DNA from: Hymenobacter daecheongensis DSM 21074
GTDB lineage: Bacteria; Bacteroidota; Bacteroidia; Cytophagales; Hymenobacteraceae
Direction: 5' to 3'
DNA: 64,000 nt
Assembly (NCBI RefSeq): GCF_900141805.1
Contig: NZ_FQYN01000005.1
Coordinates: 62,001 to 126,000 of the forward strand
The number at the start of each line of letters is the position of its first letter. Positions within the stretch are counted from its first letter, which is position 1. The notes under the pieces were generated by a model. That model made no database searches. It was given only the letters and a program-made list of their open reading frames with translations, and had not been told where the DNA came from. The translations under genes and the position numbers were made by a program. Of the stretch, positions 15,846 to 25,746 are shown piece by piece.

Positions 15846-16739
15846 CTATTTAAGCTTACCCCTGGGTTTTTTCTTTACTTGCCCGGCTTTCACCAGGGAA
15901 TGCAGAATGCCGCGGGGCTGCAGCCGGTCGTAGGTAAACACGTAGGCTCCATCGGGTAGAAACTCGAAATCCAGGCGCGACATGCCCACCGGGTGAAACA
16001 GCAGCAGCGCATCGGGCCGCAGGGCGAATTCGGTCAGGTAAAACAGGGATTCGTAGGGGTCTGCTTCGGCCCCGTCGCCGGCATAGAGCCGCTGATCGGC
16101 CTGGGGCGTGGTGTTCCAGTGCTCGATGCCGTAGAGCTGCGCGACGTGGGTAATCAGAGTGGAGTCGTCGCCGTAGCTGGCCACTACGCCAGCCAGCTCG
16201 TCGTGCAGGCGGCGGATGATGGCCAACCCCAGCCGCCGCTCCAGCTGCGCGGGCGGATCGGCTACCAGCTCGGGCAGCGTCAGGAGCCGGCCGGTGCGCA
16301 GGCAGAATGTGAGGTGCTGGGTAGCGGGCTCCGTGAGGCCCTGCCAGTCGCGGCTAAACGCGAAGGAAAGCAGGTAGCTCTGGTTGAGCAAAACGCCGTA
16401 GGAAGTGGCACTCAGCCCCAATCCGCCGGCCCACCAGGTTTTCGTATCCTCATCGTAGCAGCATTCCCGCGCCGCCTGCTGCAGCTGCCGCCGGGGGCTG
16501 GCCGTAGAGTCGATGGTGCTGAATTCGGCGGTGACGAAAGCCAGGAGCTGCCGGTTGATGCACCGGGCCACGGCGGCATCGGGCAGGCGCACCTGGGGCA
16601 CCTGAAAACGCGCCACTTCGCCCTGAACGGCTACCGGATACACAACCGCCTGACTACCGGCCATAGCTTGAGCCTCTGCTCGCGGCAGGGCGACTGACCC
16701 CACTCCTACTCCCAGCAGCCAGCGCACCAGTGTTTTCAT
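15846..16739 (-). CDS. Secreted protein of unknown function
   Basis: This 297-residue protein has a signal peptide (MKTLVRWLLGVGVGSVALPR, cleavage near AEAQA). It contains LPDAAVARCINRQLLAFV, an ECCYDEDTKTWW segment with adjacent cysteines, and a C-terminal region ending in basic residues. The arrangement recalls DUF3298/RsiV-like periplasmic proteins, but I do not see enough to assign the family. It lies upstream of the XRE gene on the same strand, 44 nt away. Confidence 0.65.
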   Translation of the reverse strand: MKTLVRWLLGVGVGSVALPRAEAQAMAGSQAVVYPVAVQGEVARFQVPQVRLPDAAVARCINRQLLAFVTAEFSTIDSTASPRRQLQQAARECCYDEDTKTWWAGGLGLSATSYGVLLNQSYLLSFAFSRDWQGLTEPATQHLTFCLRTGRLLTLPELVADPPAQLERRLGLAIIRRLHDELAGVVASYGDDSTLITHVAQLYGIEHWNTTPQADQRLYAGDGAEADPYESLFYLTEFALRPDALLLFHPVGMSRLDFEFLPDGAYVFTYDRLQPRGILHSLVKAGQVKKKPRGKLK

Positions 16740-16865
16740 CGGCCAGAAATGCTCCCGTGTGGCAGCCAGTGCATAAAGCTGTTCTGATTACCGTTGCCTG
16801 CCTGCGAGATTTGCCGGCGGCGCTCGGAATGACGGGCTGTTTTCACTTCCTACGGGAGCCCGCTC

Positions 16866-18104
16866 CTACTCGTAGCGCAGGCTCTCAATCGGGTCGAGGG
16901 CGGCGGCTTTGCTGGCGGGATAGTAGCCCGAGGCCAGCCCCACCGTCACGCAGATAATCATACCCAGCGTCATCCAGAGCCAGGGCACCAGGAACGTACC
17001 TTCGCCGATGAAGAGCGAAATGGAGTTGCCCATCGCCACGCCCAGCAGGATGCCCAGCAGGCCGCCGAGCATGCAGATAACGATGGCTTCGATGAGAAAC
17101 TGCTGCCGGATCTGCAGGGCCGTTGCGCCCAGCGCCTTGCGGATCCCGATTTCGCGGGTGCGCTCCGTAACCGATACCATCATAATGTTCATCAGGGCGA
17201 TGCTGGCCCCGAGCAGCGTGATGAAGCCCACCAGAAAGCCGCCCACCCGCAGGTTTTCCGACAACGAGTCGAGCTTGCTGGCCATCGAGTCGCTGCCCTC
17301 TACCTCGAAGGAATCTTCCTGGCCCAACGGGTCGTGGCGCACGGCGCGCATCACGCCGGTGGCCTCGCCGGTGAGGTAGGTCAGGTTGTCGGGCGAGGTG
17401 GCGGCGGTTTTGATGTCGTAGGTGAGGGCGCGCTGGCGGGGCATCTGATTACCGGTTTCCAGCGGGATCAGCACGAGGCGGTCGGCGCCGCCGCCGCCCA
17501 TGCTGCTGCCGCTTTTTTCCAACTGGCCCACCACCTGAAAGCGGCGACCCAGCAGATAGATGTACTTATCGACGGGACTCTGGCCAGGAAACAGCTTGTC
17601 CTTCACCTCCGTGCCCACAATGGCCACGTTGGCCCCGCTGGCTAGCTCGGCGGGCGAAAAGGCCCGGCCCCCGGCCAGGTTGTAGCTCTGAATCTGCAGG
17701 TAGTTCTCGTCGCCGGCCATCACGTTCATGTTGGGGTTGGTCTTCTGGCCGTTGCCCTTCACCTCGGTAGCCCCGGAAATAAAAGCCGAAATGCCCACCT
17801 GGGCCTGGTCGCCGATCTGGCGCTTATACTGCATGGCCTGCAGATACGTGACGGCCGGGTAGGTTTTGCCCTGCACGCCCCCGCGCCGAAAGCGGTTGGT
17901 GTAGCCTTTGGCTTTAATCTCGAACGAATTAGCCCCCAGGCTGGCAAACGTGGCGTTCAGCGAGTACTTAATAGCATCGATGGCCGTGAGAATGCCCACC
18001 AGCGACATAATGCCGATGCTCACAATGAGGGCCGTCAGCACGGTGCGCAGCAGGTTGCTATGAATGGAGCGGAAGGCTTCCTTGATGTTTTCCAGCAGGT
18101 GCAT
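16866..18104 (-). CDS. MacB-like ABC transporter permease
   Basis: A 412-residue inner-membrane protein of the MacB/FtsX class. It has one N-terminal membrane helix (about residues 22-42, TVLTALIVSIGIMSLVGILT), a large periplasmic domain (~45-285) and three C-terminal helices (~290-400). The cytoplasmic loop carries VTERTREIGIRKALGA, the coupling-helix region conserved in this family. It needs an ATPase partner, which is not encoded beside it. Substrates may be lipoproteins, antimicrobials or macrolides; none can be inferred here. Confidence 0.9.
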   Translation of the reverse strand: MHLLENIKEAFRSIHSNLLRTVLTALIVSIGIMSLVGILTAIDAIKYSLNATFASLGANSFEIKAKGYTNRFRRGGVQGKTYPAVTYLQAMQYKRQIGDQAQVGISAFISGATEVKGNGQKTNPNMNVMAGDENYLQIQSYNLAGGRAFSPAELASGANVAIVGTEVKDKLFPGQSPVDKYIYLLGRRFQVVGQLEKSGSSMGGGGADRLVLIPLETGNQMPRQRALTYDIKTAATSPDNLTYLTGEATGVMRAVRHDPLGQEDSFEVEGSDSMASKLDSLSENLRVGGFLVGFITLLGASIALMNIMMVSVTERTREIGIRKALGATALQIRQQFLIEAIVICMLGGLLGILLGVAMGNSISLFIGEGTFLVPWLWMTLGMIICVTVGLASGYYPASKAAALDPIESLRYE

Positions 18105-18231
18105 AGCGGCGGCGAATCAATCCGGGGAGGTGAGGATTAAAACCGGCGGCAGGCGGTGAAAACCGCGTTTTGGCAACAGCGGCCGGTGCCGCAAGGTAGG
18201 CGGTTTCGGGTAAACTCCCGCCCGGTTTCGC

Positions 18232-18239
18232 TACATTTG
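18232..18239 (+). promoter_or_regulatory. -7 element upstream of 18348 gene
   Basis: TACATTTG matches TAnnTTTG and would give a leader of about 105 nt for the secreted protein gene starting at 18348. No -33 TTG is obvious at normal spacing. Confidence 0.4.
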
Positions 18240-18347
18240 TTTAGGCCCCTGCAGCCGGCGCGGCAACGGGCACGGAATTCTAATGGTCTGTTTGTTGTAG
18301 GGTTGATTTCCCTGCTTTCTCTCGTTTTTTCCTCTTTGCAGAACCCG

Positions 18348-19625
18348 ATGGCCCTGAAGCGTATTCTGCCCGTTTTATTTCTGCTGGCCGCCTGGCTCGG
18401 CCAGCCCGCCGCCGCGTGGGCCAACCACGTCTTCATCCCAATGGATAATACCCAGAAGGAGCATCTGAAAGCCTACGGCATGGCCTACTGGCTGCTGGGC
18501 CGGGAAGTGGAGGTCGATTGGCTGCTGAACTACCGGGGCGGCTCGTTTGCGGCGGCCGTAGCGCCGGGGCTGGAAAACGAGCTGGCCGTGCGCGGCATCA
18601 CCTACCAGGTGATTTCGGAGGCGCAGTACACCGGTATTCTGGCCCAGATAGCCGACCCCAACGCCAACATGGACCTGATGAAGCTGGAGAAAGCGCCCAA
18701 AATTGCGGTGTATACGCCCAAGGGCAAGCAGCCCTGGGACGATGCCGTGACGCTGGTGCTGGCCTACGCCGAAATCCCCTACACCCAGATCTACGACGAC
18801 GAAGTGCTGCACGGCGACCTGCCTAAGTACGACTGGCTGCACATTCACCACGAGGACTTTACGGGCGAATACGGGAAGTTTTATGCCACCTACCGCAACC
18901 GCCCCTGGTACCAGCAGCAGCAGCGCGACGCTGAGGCCACGGCCAAGCGCAACGGCTTCAGCAAAGTAAGCCAGATGAAGGGCGCGGTGACGGTAAAAAT
19001 GCAGGAGTTTATTGCCGGCGGCGGCTTCCAATTTGCCATGTGCGGCGCTACCGACACCTACGACATTGCCCTGGCCGGCCTGGGCGTGGATATGGTGGAA
19101 AGCATGTACGACGGCGACCCGGCCGATCCGCAGGCCCAGCAGAAGCTCAACTTCAACCGCACCCTGGCCTTCAAGGACTTCCAGCTGGTGCGCGACCCCT
19201 ACCAATACGAGTACTCCGACATTGACATGCAGCCCGGCGAGCGGGGCGTGTACGAAGGCACCGACTACTTCCAGCTCTTCACGTTTTCGGCCAAATACGA
19301 CCCCGTGCCCACCATGCTCACCCAGAACCACGAGAAAACAGTGAAGGGCTTCATGGGTCAGACCACCGCCTTCCGCAAGCAGCTCATTAAGCCCGACGTG
19401 GTAATAATGGGCGACAACAAGGCTTCCGGCGAGGTGCGCTACATGCACGGCACGCTGGGCAAAGGCACCTGGACCTACTACAGCGGCCACGACCCCGAAG
19501 ACTACCAGCACATGGTGGAGGAAGAGCCCACCGACCTGAGCCTGCACCCCAACTCGCCCGGCTACCGCCTGATTCTGAACAACATCCTGTTTCCGGCGGC
19601 CAAAAAGAAGAAGCAGAAAACGTGA
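18348..19625 (+). CDS. Secreted protein commonly labelled asparagine synthetase B
   Basis: The 425-residue protein has a signal peptide (residues 1-25, ending AAWA) and begins its mature part NHVFIPMDNTQKEHLKAYG. I recall close Bacteroidota homologues being named asparagine synthetase B. However, it has no N-terminal Cys nucleophile, no PP-loop SGGxDS motif and a signal peptide, so that name is not supported. Features such as HIHHEDFTGEYGKF and YYSGHDPEDYQHM suggest a glutamine-amidotransferase-like (ThuA/DJ-1 type) fold, which is inference only. The C-terminus is Lys-rich (AKKKKQK). It likely acts in the periplasm. Confidence 0.8.
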   Translation: MALKRILPVLFLLAAWLGQPAAAWANHVFIPMDNTQKEHLKAYGMAYWLLGREVEVDWLLNYRGGSFAAAVAPGLENELAVRGITYQVISEAQYTGILAQIADPNANMDLMKLEKAPKIAVYTPKGKQPWDDAVTLVLAYAEIPYTQIYDDEVLHGDLPKYDWLHIHHEDFTGEYGKFYATYRNRPWYQQQQRDAEATAKRNGFSKVSQMKGAVTVKMQEFIAGGGFQFAMCGATDTYDIALAGLGVDMVESMYDGDPADPQAQQKLNFNRTLAFKDFQLVRDPYQYEYSDIDMQPGERGVYEGTDYFQLFTFSAKYDPVPTMLTQNHEKTVKGFMGQTTAFRKQLIKPDVVIMGDNKASGEVRYMHGTLGKGTWTYYSGHDPEDYQHMVEEEPTDLSLHPNSPGYRLILNNILFPAAKKKKQKT

Positions 19626-19832
19626 TGCTATCCGGCCCATGCCGGGTTTTGCAAGCCTCCTTATCCGTTGCGCGGAGAAGGAGGCTTTTTGCTTCTGTCG
19701 GCTGCTGGGGCCCGGAAATCCGCTCCTCCAGCCGGCGGCGGCCAACCCGAAGCACGACAGAAAAACCGGACAGAAAGTTATCTTAGCCAGCGCAGTCCCG
19801 TTGGTCTGCCGCGGTTTCCCTAGCCCCTTCGT

Positions 19833-21665
19833 ATGAACTCCGAGCACACCAACTACAGCCTCTCCGGCAGCCAGGAAGAGCCCGTAGCCGCCCTGGAAGA
19901 AGCCCCGAATCCGCTGCCGCGGGCGGTGCTGCGCCTCAACAACCATTTTCTGCTCGATGGGGAGTGGAAATTCGCCCTCGATGCCGACGACACCGGCCTG
20001 CGTGACTGCTGGTTTCTGGGCCACGACTACGAGCACAGCGCCCACTGGCCCGGCTCCATCGAGGCCCACATGGCCCAGGCCAAAGGCGACGCGCCGGCCG
20101 TGATGTGGCAGGATACGGTGGTGGCCTGGTACGAGCGCGAGTTCACGCTGCCCACCATTGCCGAGCCGCTCACGCGCTCCATGTTCCAGCTCACCTTCGG
20201 GGCCTGCGGCTACGAGACGCGGGTGTGGCTCAACGGCCGGCTACTGCGCACCATTGAGGGCGAAGACGTGCATTTTGGCGAGTACACGTCTTTTTCCTAC
20301 GAGCTGCGCGAAGAAAATCTGCACCCCGTGAACCGCCTCACCGTGCGCGTGGCCGACACAATGGACGCCGAGACCACCCGCGGCAAGCAGGAGTCGCACA
20401 TCTACAAGCGCGGCGGCATCTGGTATCAGACCTACAGCGGGGCCGTGCGCAGCGTGTGGCTCGAAATGGTGGAGCGCAACCGCCTCCGCTCCCGCCTCGG
20501 CGTCGATTCGGTGGTGGAAGACCAGCTCGTGCGCTTCAACGTGACCACCCGCGTGCACGACCCCGGCCACTACACATTGCGCCTGCGCGTGTTTGAGCGC
20601 GGCGCGGCCAAAGCCACGCCCCACCTGTTCACCTCCGATTTTCCGTTGCGCCTGGAAGCCGGACAGAAGCAGCAGCGCGTGGTACTGGAAATGCCCGGCG
20701 CCCGGCTCTGGTCGCCGGAAGCCCCGAACCTGTATCAGCTGGTAGCCGAGCTGATTGACACCGACGGCTACGCGGCCCAGATTGAAACCCACTTCGGCCT
20801 GCGCAAAATCGAGTCCAGGGGCCGCCACGTGTACCTGAACAACGAGCCTACGTATCTCGACGGCATTCTGTACCAGCCCGGCACGGCTACTTACGAGGAG
20901 ATGCGCCGCCACATGCACGCCATGCAGAAGCTGGGCTGCAACCTGGTGCGCGTCCACATTGCCGGCATCGACCCGCGCATCTACAACCTGGCCGACGAGC
21001 TGGGCCTGCTGCTGTGGGTGGAAGTGCCCAGCCCGCACACCTCCAGCCCGCGCAGCCGCCAAAATCACCGCGAGGAGCTGCTGCGCATGCTGATGCTGAT
21101 TGAGTCGCACCCCTCGGTGGTCATCTGGAGCCTGTATAATGAGGACTGGGGCTGCCAGGACATTGCCACCAACCCCGAAACCCGCCAGTACATCATCGAC
21201 ACCTACCACTTCATGCTTATCGAGCATCCGCAGTTTCTGGTGGTGGATAATGACGGCTGGCAGCACATTTCGCAGGAGGGTCGCCTGAAATCGGACCTGC
21301 TCACGGCCCACCTCTACACCCCCGACATGCCCCACTGGCAAAACCTGCTCGACCGGCTGGTGCGGGGCGAGATGGACGGCACCGCCGCCTTCCCCCTCAT
21401 CGTGGGCGACGCTTTCTTCTACCGCCGCCAGAAGCCGCTGATTGTGAGCGAGTGGGGTGGCTTCGGCTTCGCCAACTACGGCGGCCCCGAGGCCGGTGAA
21501 GAGCGCACCGAGCAAATCCGCCAGTTCAAGCAGGAGCTGCGCGCCCGCCCCATCGCCGGCGACGTGTACACGCAGGCCACCAACATCGAAGACGAGCGCA
21601 ACGGCATCATCGACCAGCACACCGGCGAGCTAGCCGTACCGCCCGGCCTGCTGAACTCGCGGTAA
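19833..21665 (+). CDS. Glycoside hydrolase family 2 protein
   Basis: This 610-residue protein has GH2 order: an N-terminal jelly-roll sugar-binding domain (~35-200), an immunoglobulin-like domain (~205-325) and a TIM barrel (~330-600). The acid/base Glu is in SLYNEDW (E437) and the nucleophile in IVSEWGG (E540). No signal peptide is seen, so it is likely cytoplasmic and acts on an imported oligosaccharide. Beta-galactosidase, glucuronidase or mannosidase activity cannot be distinguished here. It has no carbohydrate-uptake genes beside it. Confidence 0.9.
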   Translation: MNSEHTNYSLSGSQEEPVAALEEAPNPLPRAVLRLNNHFLLDGEWKFALDADDTGLRDCWFLGHDYEHSAHWPGSIEAHMAQAKGDAPAVMWQDTVVAWYEREFTLPTIAEPLTRSMFQLTFGACGYETRVWLNGRLLRTIEGEDVHFGEYTSFSYELREENLHPVNRLTVRVADTMDAETTRGKQESHIYKRGGIWYQTYSGAVRSVWLEMVERNRLRSRLGVDSVVEDQLVRFNVTTRVHDPGHYTLRLRVFERGAAKATPHLFTSDFPLRLEAGQKQQRVVLEMPGARLWSPEAPNLYQLVAELIDTDGYAAQIETHFGLRKIESRGRHVYLNNEPTYLDGILYQPGTATYEEMRRHMHAMQKLGCNLVRVHIAGIDPRIYNLADELGLLLWVEVPSPHTSSPRSRQNHREELLRMLMLIESHPSVVIWSLYNEDWGCQDIATNPETRQYIIDTYHFMLIEHPQFLVVDNDGWQHISQEGRLKSDLLTAHLYTPDMPHWQNLLDRLVRGEMDGTAAFPLIVGDAFFYRRQKPLIVSEWGGFGFANYGGPEAGEERTEQIRQFKQELRARPIAGDVYTQATNIEDERNGIIDQHTGELAVPPGLLNSR

Positions 21666-21673
21666 TGTGCTAA

Positions 21674-21830
21674 TTGTCATTGCGAGCAAAGCGAAGCAAT
21701 CCGTCCTGGGCAATGAGCCAAGCTTTATAAACAGAAAAGCCGTGACGTATGTGTGCGTCAGGGCTTTCTGCTTTATCAAGGCTTTTTACATTTCAGAGGA
21801 CGGATTGCTTCGCTTTGCTCGCAATGACAA
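21674..21830. repeat. Inverted-repeat element, copy A (34-bp TIRs)
   Basis: Terminal arms 21674-21707 and 21797-21830 are perfect 34-bp reverse complements (TGTCATTGCGAGCAAAGCGA, then AGCAATCCGTCCT). The interior holds a second hairpin around GACGTATGTGTGCGTC. It has no coding capacity, like a MITE or palindromic unit. Related copies are at 31960-32121 and 49685-49840. It exactly fills a convergent junction. Confidence 0.93.
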
Positions 21831-21845
21831 GCAGCGCATCATCAC

Positions 21846-22493
21846 CTAGTGCATCCTATCGTCGCGCACGGGGAGGTTGGTGATGATTTCGCCTTCGATT
21901 TTGAGCAGCTCCTGCAGGCGGGCATCCACTTCCTTGGGGTCGCGGTATTCCTTGGCCAGGTCTACATAGGCCACGAAATGGGCGGCCTCCGACACCATTA
22001 GTTCGTAGTAAAACTTGCTCAGGTCGGGGTCGGGAATGTGCTGCCAGAGCAGCTTGAACCGCTCGCAGCTGCGCGCCTCAATCAGCGCCGACACGAGCAG
22101 CATGTCCATCAGCTGCCGGTCGCGGTGGTCGCCGCGGCGCACGTGGGTCATCAGCTGCACCACGTACTCGTCGCGGCGCTGGGGACCCAGCTCGTAGCCG
22201 CGCTTGCGCAGCTCCAGCAGCACCCGCTCGAAGTGGGCCCATTCCTCGGCCACCAGGGCCGTCAGCTCGTCCACAAGGCGGGTTTTCTCGGGGTATTTCA
22301 CAATGAGCGAAATACCGGTGCTGGCCGCCTTCTGCTCGCAGTAGGCATGATCAACGAGAATATCCTCGATGTTTTTGCTGGCAATATCCACCCAGCGCGG
22401 GTCGGTATTGAGCTTGAGCTTGAGGATGGTTTTTTCCTTGGGCTCGGAGGCGGAGGCGGCGGGCTGTGGTTCCATAAGGAGAAGGGGTTTCAT
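21846..22493 (-). CDS. MiaE-like tRNA-(ms2io6A37)-hydroxylase
   Basis: MiaE is a non-haem diiron monooxygenase that hydroxylates the isopentenyl group of ms2i6A37 in tRNA. The 215-residue protein is a ferritin-like four-helix bundle with carboxylate/His ligands in DHAYCEQKAA, EEWAHFERVL, ALIEARSCERF and SEAAHFVAYV. It would act after MiaB, encoded in this window at 33723. An N-terminal ~20-residue Ala/Pro-rich extension precedes the fold, so ATG 22475 is also possible. It is cytoplasmic and monocistronic. Confidence 0.88.
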   Translation of the reverse strand: MKPLLLMEPQPAASASEPKEKTILKLKLNTDPRWVDIASKNIEDILVDHAYCEQKAASTGISLIVKYPEKTRLVDELTALVAEEWAHFERVLLELRKRGYELGPQRRDEYVVQLMTHVRRGDHRDRQLMDMLLVSALIEARSCERFKLLWQHIPDPDLSKFYYELMVSEAAHFVAYVDLAKEYRDPKEVDARLQELLKIEGEIITNLPVRDDRMH

Positions 22494-22553
22494 CGGTTCT
22501 GCCTAGCCGGCTCGGGCCGGCGGAAGCAGCCCGATGGCCGGCAAAGCAGCTGG

Positions 22554-24503
22554 TTAATCAAAGAACTGCCACCGCAGGCCAAACTGGAAGCGGCGCGGCA
22601 GGCCGGTGTAGTAAGGCGTGGTGAAATAGCCGTCCTTATTGAGCAGATACTGGTTCACGTAAGCCATTTTCAGAAACAGCGACACGGTTTTAATGTCGGT
22701 GTTCAGGTACACGTCCACCAGCGGGTAGTTGCGGATGGTGAAGGCATCCTGGAGGTAAAATTGCTGGGTGCTGGGGCTGTAGGCGTAGCCTTTGAACTTC
22801 GACTGGTAGTACATTTCCACCCCTACCTGGCTGAACAGGGCCTTTTTGAAAATGTAGCTCTGGTAATACAGCTTGCTGTTGGTCACCAGCCGCGGAATGC
22901 GCACGCCGCGCTCGTCGGGGCTGTAGGTGTAAGTGGCCTGGTTGTCGGCGAAAACGTGGCCCAGCTGCAGCCAGTGTCGCAGCGTGCCGATGAGCAGTTG
23001 CTTGGAGCCCGTGAGCTGCGCGGGGCGGGCGTTCTGGTTGTAGTAGACCAGCTTTGCAATATTGACCACGCTGCCCGACAGCTCCAGGCGTTGCCGGCCC
23101 AGCGTCTGCGCGAGGCGGGCGCTGAGCTGCTGCACGTTGGTATTGTCGAAGGCGCTGTCGGCTACGGTGTGGTCCCAGGCGTAGTGGTTGCCGCTGAAGC
23201 GCTGCTGGGTGAGCGTGGGCGCATACGACGAATTCAGCAGCTCGCCGCTGAGCGGGCCCAGGCGGGCGGTGGCCCGCAGCCAGTACTCAGTCTGGCCCAG
23301 CGTGGCCGAGGGCTTCAGCTCGCCGGCCGTCTGAACGGCCACCAGGCTGCGGTAGCGGAAGGCCGCCGTGCCGCCCACAAACAGCTGCCCAAACGTGGCA
23401 TCGGGCAGAATGGGGCGCACCACGCCGGGCTCGTTCAGGCCGTTTTCGCCCACCAGGGCGCGCGAAATCAGCCGGCCATTGCGGTAGCGGGCATACAGGC
23501 GGTATTCCACGGCCTCAGTGCGGCCCAGCACGCCCACCGCGTTTTCCAGCTGCCGCAGCTCGGCCCGGTCATCGGTGCCGATGTTGCTCAGCCGCGGAGC
23601 TGGCGGATAAAACAGCAGCCGCCCCTGCGCATCGCGCTGAGCCGGCGTGAAGGTGTCGGTGTATTTGTTAAGCTGCCGGCTCCAGTCGAAGAGATGATAC
23701 ACGGTGAGGCCGCGGCCCAGCAGGCGGTAGGTATGCACCAGGCGGCCCTGGTCCCGGTCGTCGCGGTTCAGGGCCTGCGTGAGCCAGACCCGCTCCCGGT
23801 CGTAGCCGAACAGGTCGCGCGGAAACGAATCGGTGGGCTGGGGCCGGATGCCGCCCTGCTCCACGGCGCGGTGGCGGGCGGTGCCGAAGCTCGCCAGTGC
23901 GTGGTAGCGGTCGTCTTTGCTTTGGAAGCGGGTGAAGAACAGCACGTTATTATGCTCCGACATCGCCTCGCGGTTGCCGGGCGCGGTAGCCACCGATTTG
24001 TTGGACGCAAACCGCTCAAAGGCCATTCCGATATTGGCCTGCCGGCCAATGCTGCGGCTATACGACAGCTCAAACACCTGTTCGCCCACGCCACTCTGGT
24101 TGTAGCGAAAAAACGTGTAGGGCGACTTGGTATCGTAGAACGGTATGGTGGCCGCGTCGCGGGCGTACTTGTCGAACACGGTGCGGCCCAGCCGGGCCCC
24201 GAGCTGGGTGTTGGTCTGCCACAGCAGCCGGTGCGAGGCCGTGCCCACGTTGCCCAGATCCTGCTGGAACGTACTGTCGTGAAACCAGTTGCGCTGCTGA
24301 TGAATGCTGGTCAGGGTGGTATCCACGATGCGGCCCTCGTACTGCTCGCGCAGAATATCGGCCTCGTAGAGCACGCGGGTGGTTTTGGCGCCGTAGAGCA
24401 CCTTGGTCGAGTCATCGACGATCTGGGCCCGCAGGCTCAGGGGCAGCCACAGCAGCAGCAGCGCCGGCAGCACGAAGCGGCGGCGCGCCCGGCGAAGGCA
24501 CAT
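22554..24503 (-). CDS. Putative outer membrane porin
   Basis: The 649-residue protein has a signal peptide (Arg-rich n-region, then FVLPALLLLWLPLSLRAQ). The rest is a beta-rich sequence with alternating hydrophobic residues and frequent aromatic girdles, ending LRWQFFD, which fits an outer membrane beta-barrel of the Bacteroidota putative porin family. It presumably forms a channel; substrate unknown. ATG 24503 was chosen because it starts the signal peptide; longer readings overlap lpxK. It lies 19 nt downstream of lpxK on the same strand, so they are probably co-transcribed. Confidence 0.85.
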   Translation of the reverse strand: MCLRRARRRFVLPALLLLWLPLSLRAQIVDDSTKVLYGAKTTRVLYEADILREQYEGRIVDTTLTSIHQQRNWFHDSTFQQDLGNVGTASHRLLWQTNTQLGARLGRTVFDKYARDAATIPFYDTKSPYTFFRYNQSGVGEQVFELSYSRSIGRQANIGMAFERFASNKSVATAPGNREAMSEHNNVLFFTRFQSKDDRYHALASFGTARHRAVEQGGIRPQPTDSFPRDLFGYDRERVWLTQALNRDDRDQGRLVHTYRLLGRGLTVYHLFDWSRQLNKYTDTFTPAQRDAQGRLLFYPPAPRLSNIGTDDRAELRQLENAVGVLGRTEAVEYRLYARYRNGRLISRALVGENGLNEPGVVRPILPDATFGQLFVGGTAAFRYRSLVAVQTAGELKPSATLGQTEYWLRATARLGPLSGELLNSSYAPTLTQQRFSGNHYAWDHTVADSAFDNTNVQQLSARLAQTLGRQRLELSGSVVNIAKLVYYNQNARPAQLTGSKQLLIGTLRHWLQLGHVFADNQATYTYSPDERGVRIPRLVTNSKLYYQSYIFKKALFSQVGVEMYYQSKFKGYAYSPSTQQFYLQDAFTIRNYPLVDVYLNTDIKTVSLFLKMAYVNQYLLNKDGYFTTPYYTGLPRRFQFGLRWQFFD

Positions 24504-24522
24504 ATTCAGAGGCAACAGCAGA

Positions 24523-25578
24523 TCAGACAACAGCTTGGGGCTGAAATAAAGGCGGGAGCAGGCTCCGGAGACGGGCAGCGCCGTCGGCCAGAAACCGTAC
24601 TTCGATGGGAATGTAGAAAACGGGCAACCCGGCCAGCGCGGGCCGCAACGCCGGTTCCAGCAGGCGCACGGCATCCTTCTGGGTGGTAAAAACGCTCTGG
24701 CCGGGTTGTAATTGCCCGGCCACCGCCGCAATGTCGGCCGCGGTGAAGGCGTGGTGGTCGGCGAAGGCCGCGTGGTGCCGAATTTGGTAGCCGGCGGCGG
24801 TCAGGTAGCCCCGCAGCGGGCCGGGCTGGGCAATGCCGGTCAGCAGCACGATTTCGCGGCCGGCGGGCGCGGCCGAAGCCCCCACCGCCACCGGCGCGCC
24901 GTAGTCGTAGGTCGAAAACAGCACCGGCACCCGCGGCCGGCTGTAGCGCCGGATGCGGGCCGTGATGGCGGCCTGGTCGGCCACGGAAAGGTCGGCCGCG
25001 CACTTGGTCACGATGACCACATCGGCGCGGGCGGCTCCGTGGCGACTTTCGCGCAGGCGGCCGGCGGGCAGCACAAAGTCGTGGTAAAAGGGTCGCTCCT
25101 GCTCCATGAGCAATATATTGAGCACGGGCCGCACGCGGCGGTGCTGGTAGGCATCGTCGAGCACCACGGCCGTCAGGGCGGGCTCGGTGCGCAATAAGGT
25201 ATCAATACCCAGGCGGCGGTTTTCGCACACGGCCACCGGCACCTGGCCCCCGAAATCCTGGTAGTGCTGCAGCGGCTCATCGCCGATGGTGGCGGCGGTG
25301 GCGGCGGCATCGGCCCGCAGGTAGCCGCGGGTGCGGCGGCCATAGCCCCGGCTCAGAATGGCCGGCTTTTCGCCGCTCTGGCGCAATTGCGCAATCAGCC
25401 AAGCCACGTGGGGCGTCTTGCCCGTGCCCCCGGCCCGCAGGTTGCCCACGCTCACCACGGGCACCGCGTAGGCCGCCGAGGCTTTCAGACCGCTGTCGTA
25501 GAGCCAGTTGCGCACGCGCAGCACCAGGGCATAGAGCCAGGCAAAAGGCAGCAGCAGCAGGGCGAGCGGGTGGGGCAT
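24523..25578 (-). CDS. lpxK: Tetraacyldisaccharide 4'-kinase
   Basis: LpxK phosphorylates the 4' position of the lipid A precursor at the inner face of the inner membrane. The 351-residue protein has an N-terminal hydrophobic anchor ([16 protein letters not shown]), the P-loop [13 protein letters not shown] (about residues 43-55), [13 protein letters not shown] and the [11 protein letters not shown] motif. It shows that the organism makes lipid A. A -7 element at 25605-25612 likely drives lpxK together with the porin gene. Confidence 0.95.
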   Translation of the reverse strand: MPHPLALLLLPFAWLYALVLRVRNWLYDSGLKASAAYAVPVVSVGNLRAGGTGKTPHVAWLIAQLRQSGEKPAILSRGYGRRTRGYLRADAAATAATIGDEPLQHYQDFGGQVPVAVCENRRLGIDTLLRTEPALTAVVLDDAYQHRRVRPVLNILLMEQERPFYHDFVLPAGRLRESRHGAARADVVIVTKCAADLSVADQAAITARIRRYSRPRVPVLFSTYDYGAPVAVGASAAPAGREIVLLTGIAQPGPLRGYLTAAGYQIRHHAAFADHHAFTAADIAAVAGQLQPGQSVFTTQKDAVRLLEPALRPALAGLPVFYIPIEVRFLADGAARLRSLLPPLFQPQAVV

Positions 25579-25604
25579 AAACTGGCGGCGGAAACGCGGA
25601 ACCG

Positions 25605-25612
25605 CAAAAGTA
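25605..25612 (-). promoter_or_regulatory. lpxK promoter -7 element
   Basis: The minus strand reads TACTTTTG, a match to TAnnTTTG, 26 nt upstream of the lpxK ATG. A clear -33 TTG at about 20 bp spacing is not seen. Confidence 0.55.
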
Positions 25613-25746
25613 CGCCTACTTCCTCAATCCCGGTAGCGAAATCCCGCACCGGGGCCGCCGCCCGGCCGCCGGGTGTTTCTGCGGTTCTGCGGAAATGTAG
25701 AAATTGCCGCCCGTCATTCGCCCTCCCTTATCTGCTGCTTCCCAAA

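Noticed and set aside
22038..24689. 883-codon open frame on the + strand opposite the MiaE-like and porin genes
   Set aside because: It spans two unrelated minus-strand genes and has antisense-like low-complexity composition, so it is a shadow of high GC at third positions.
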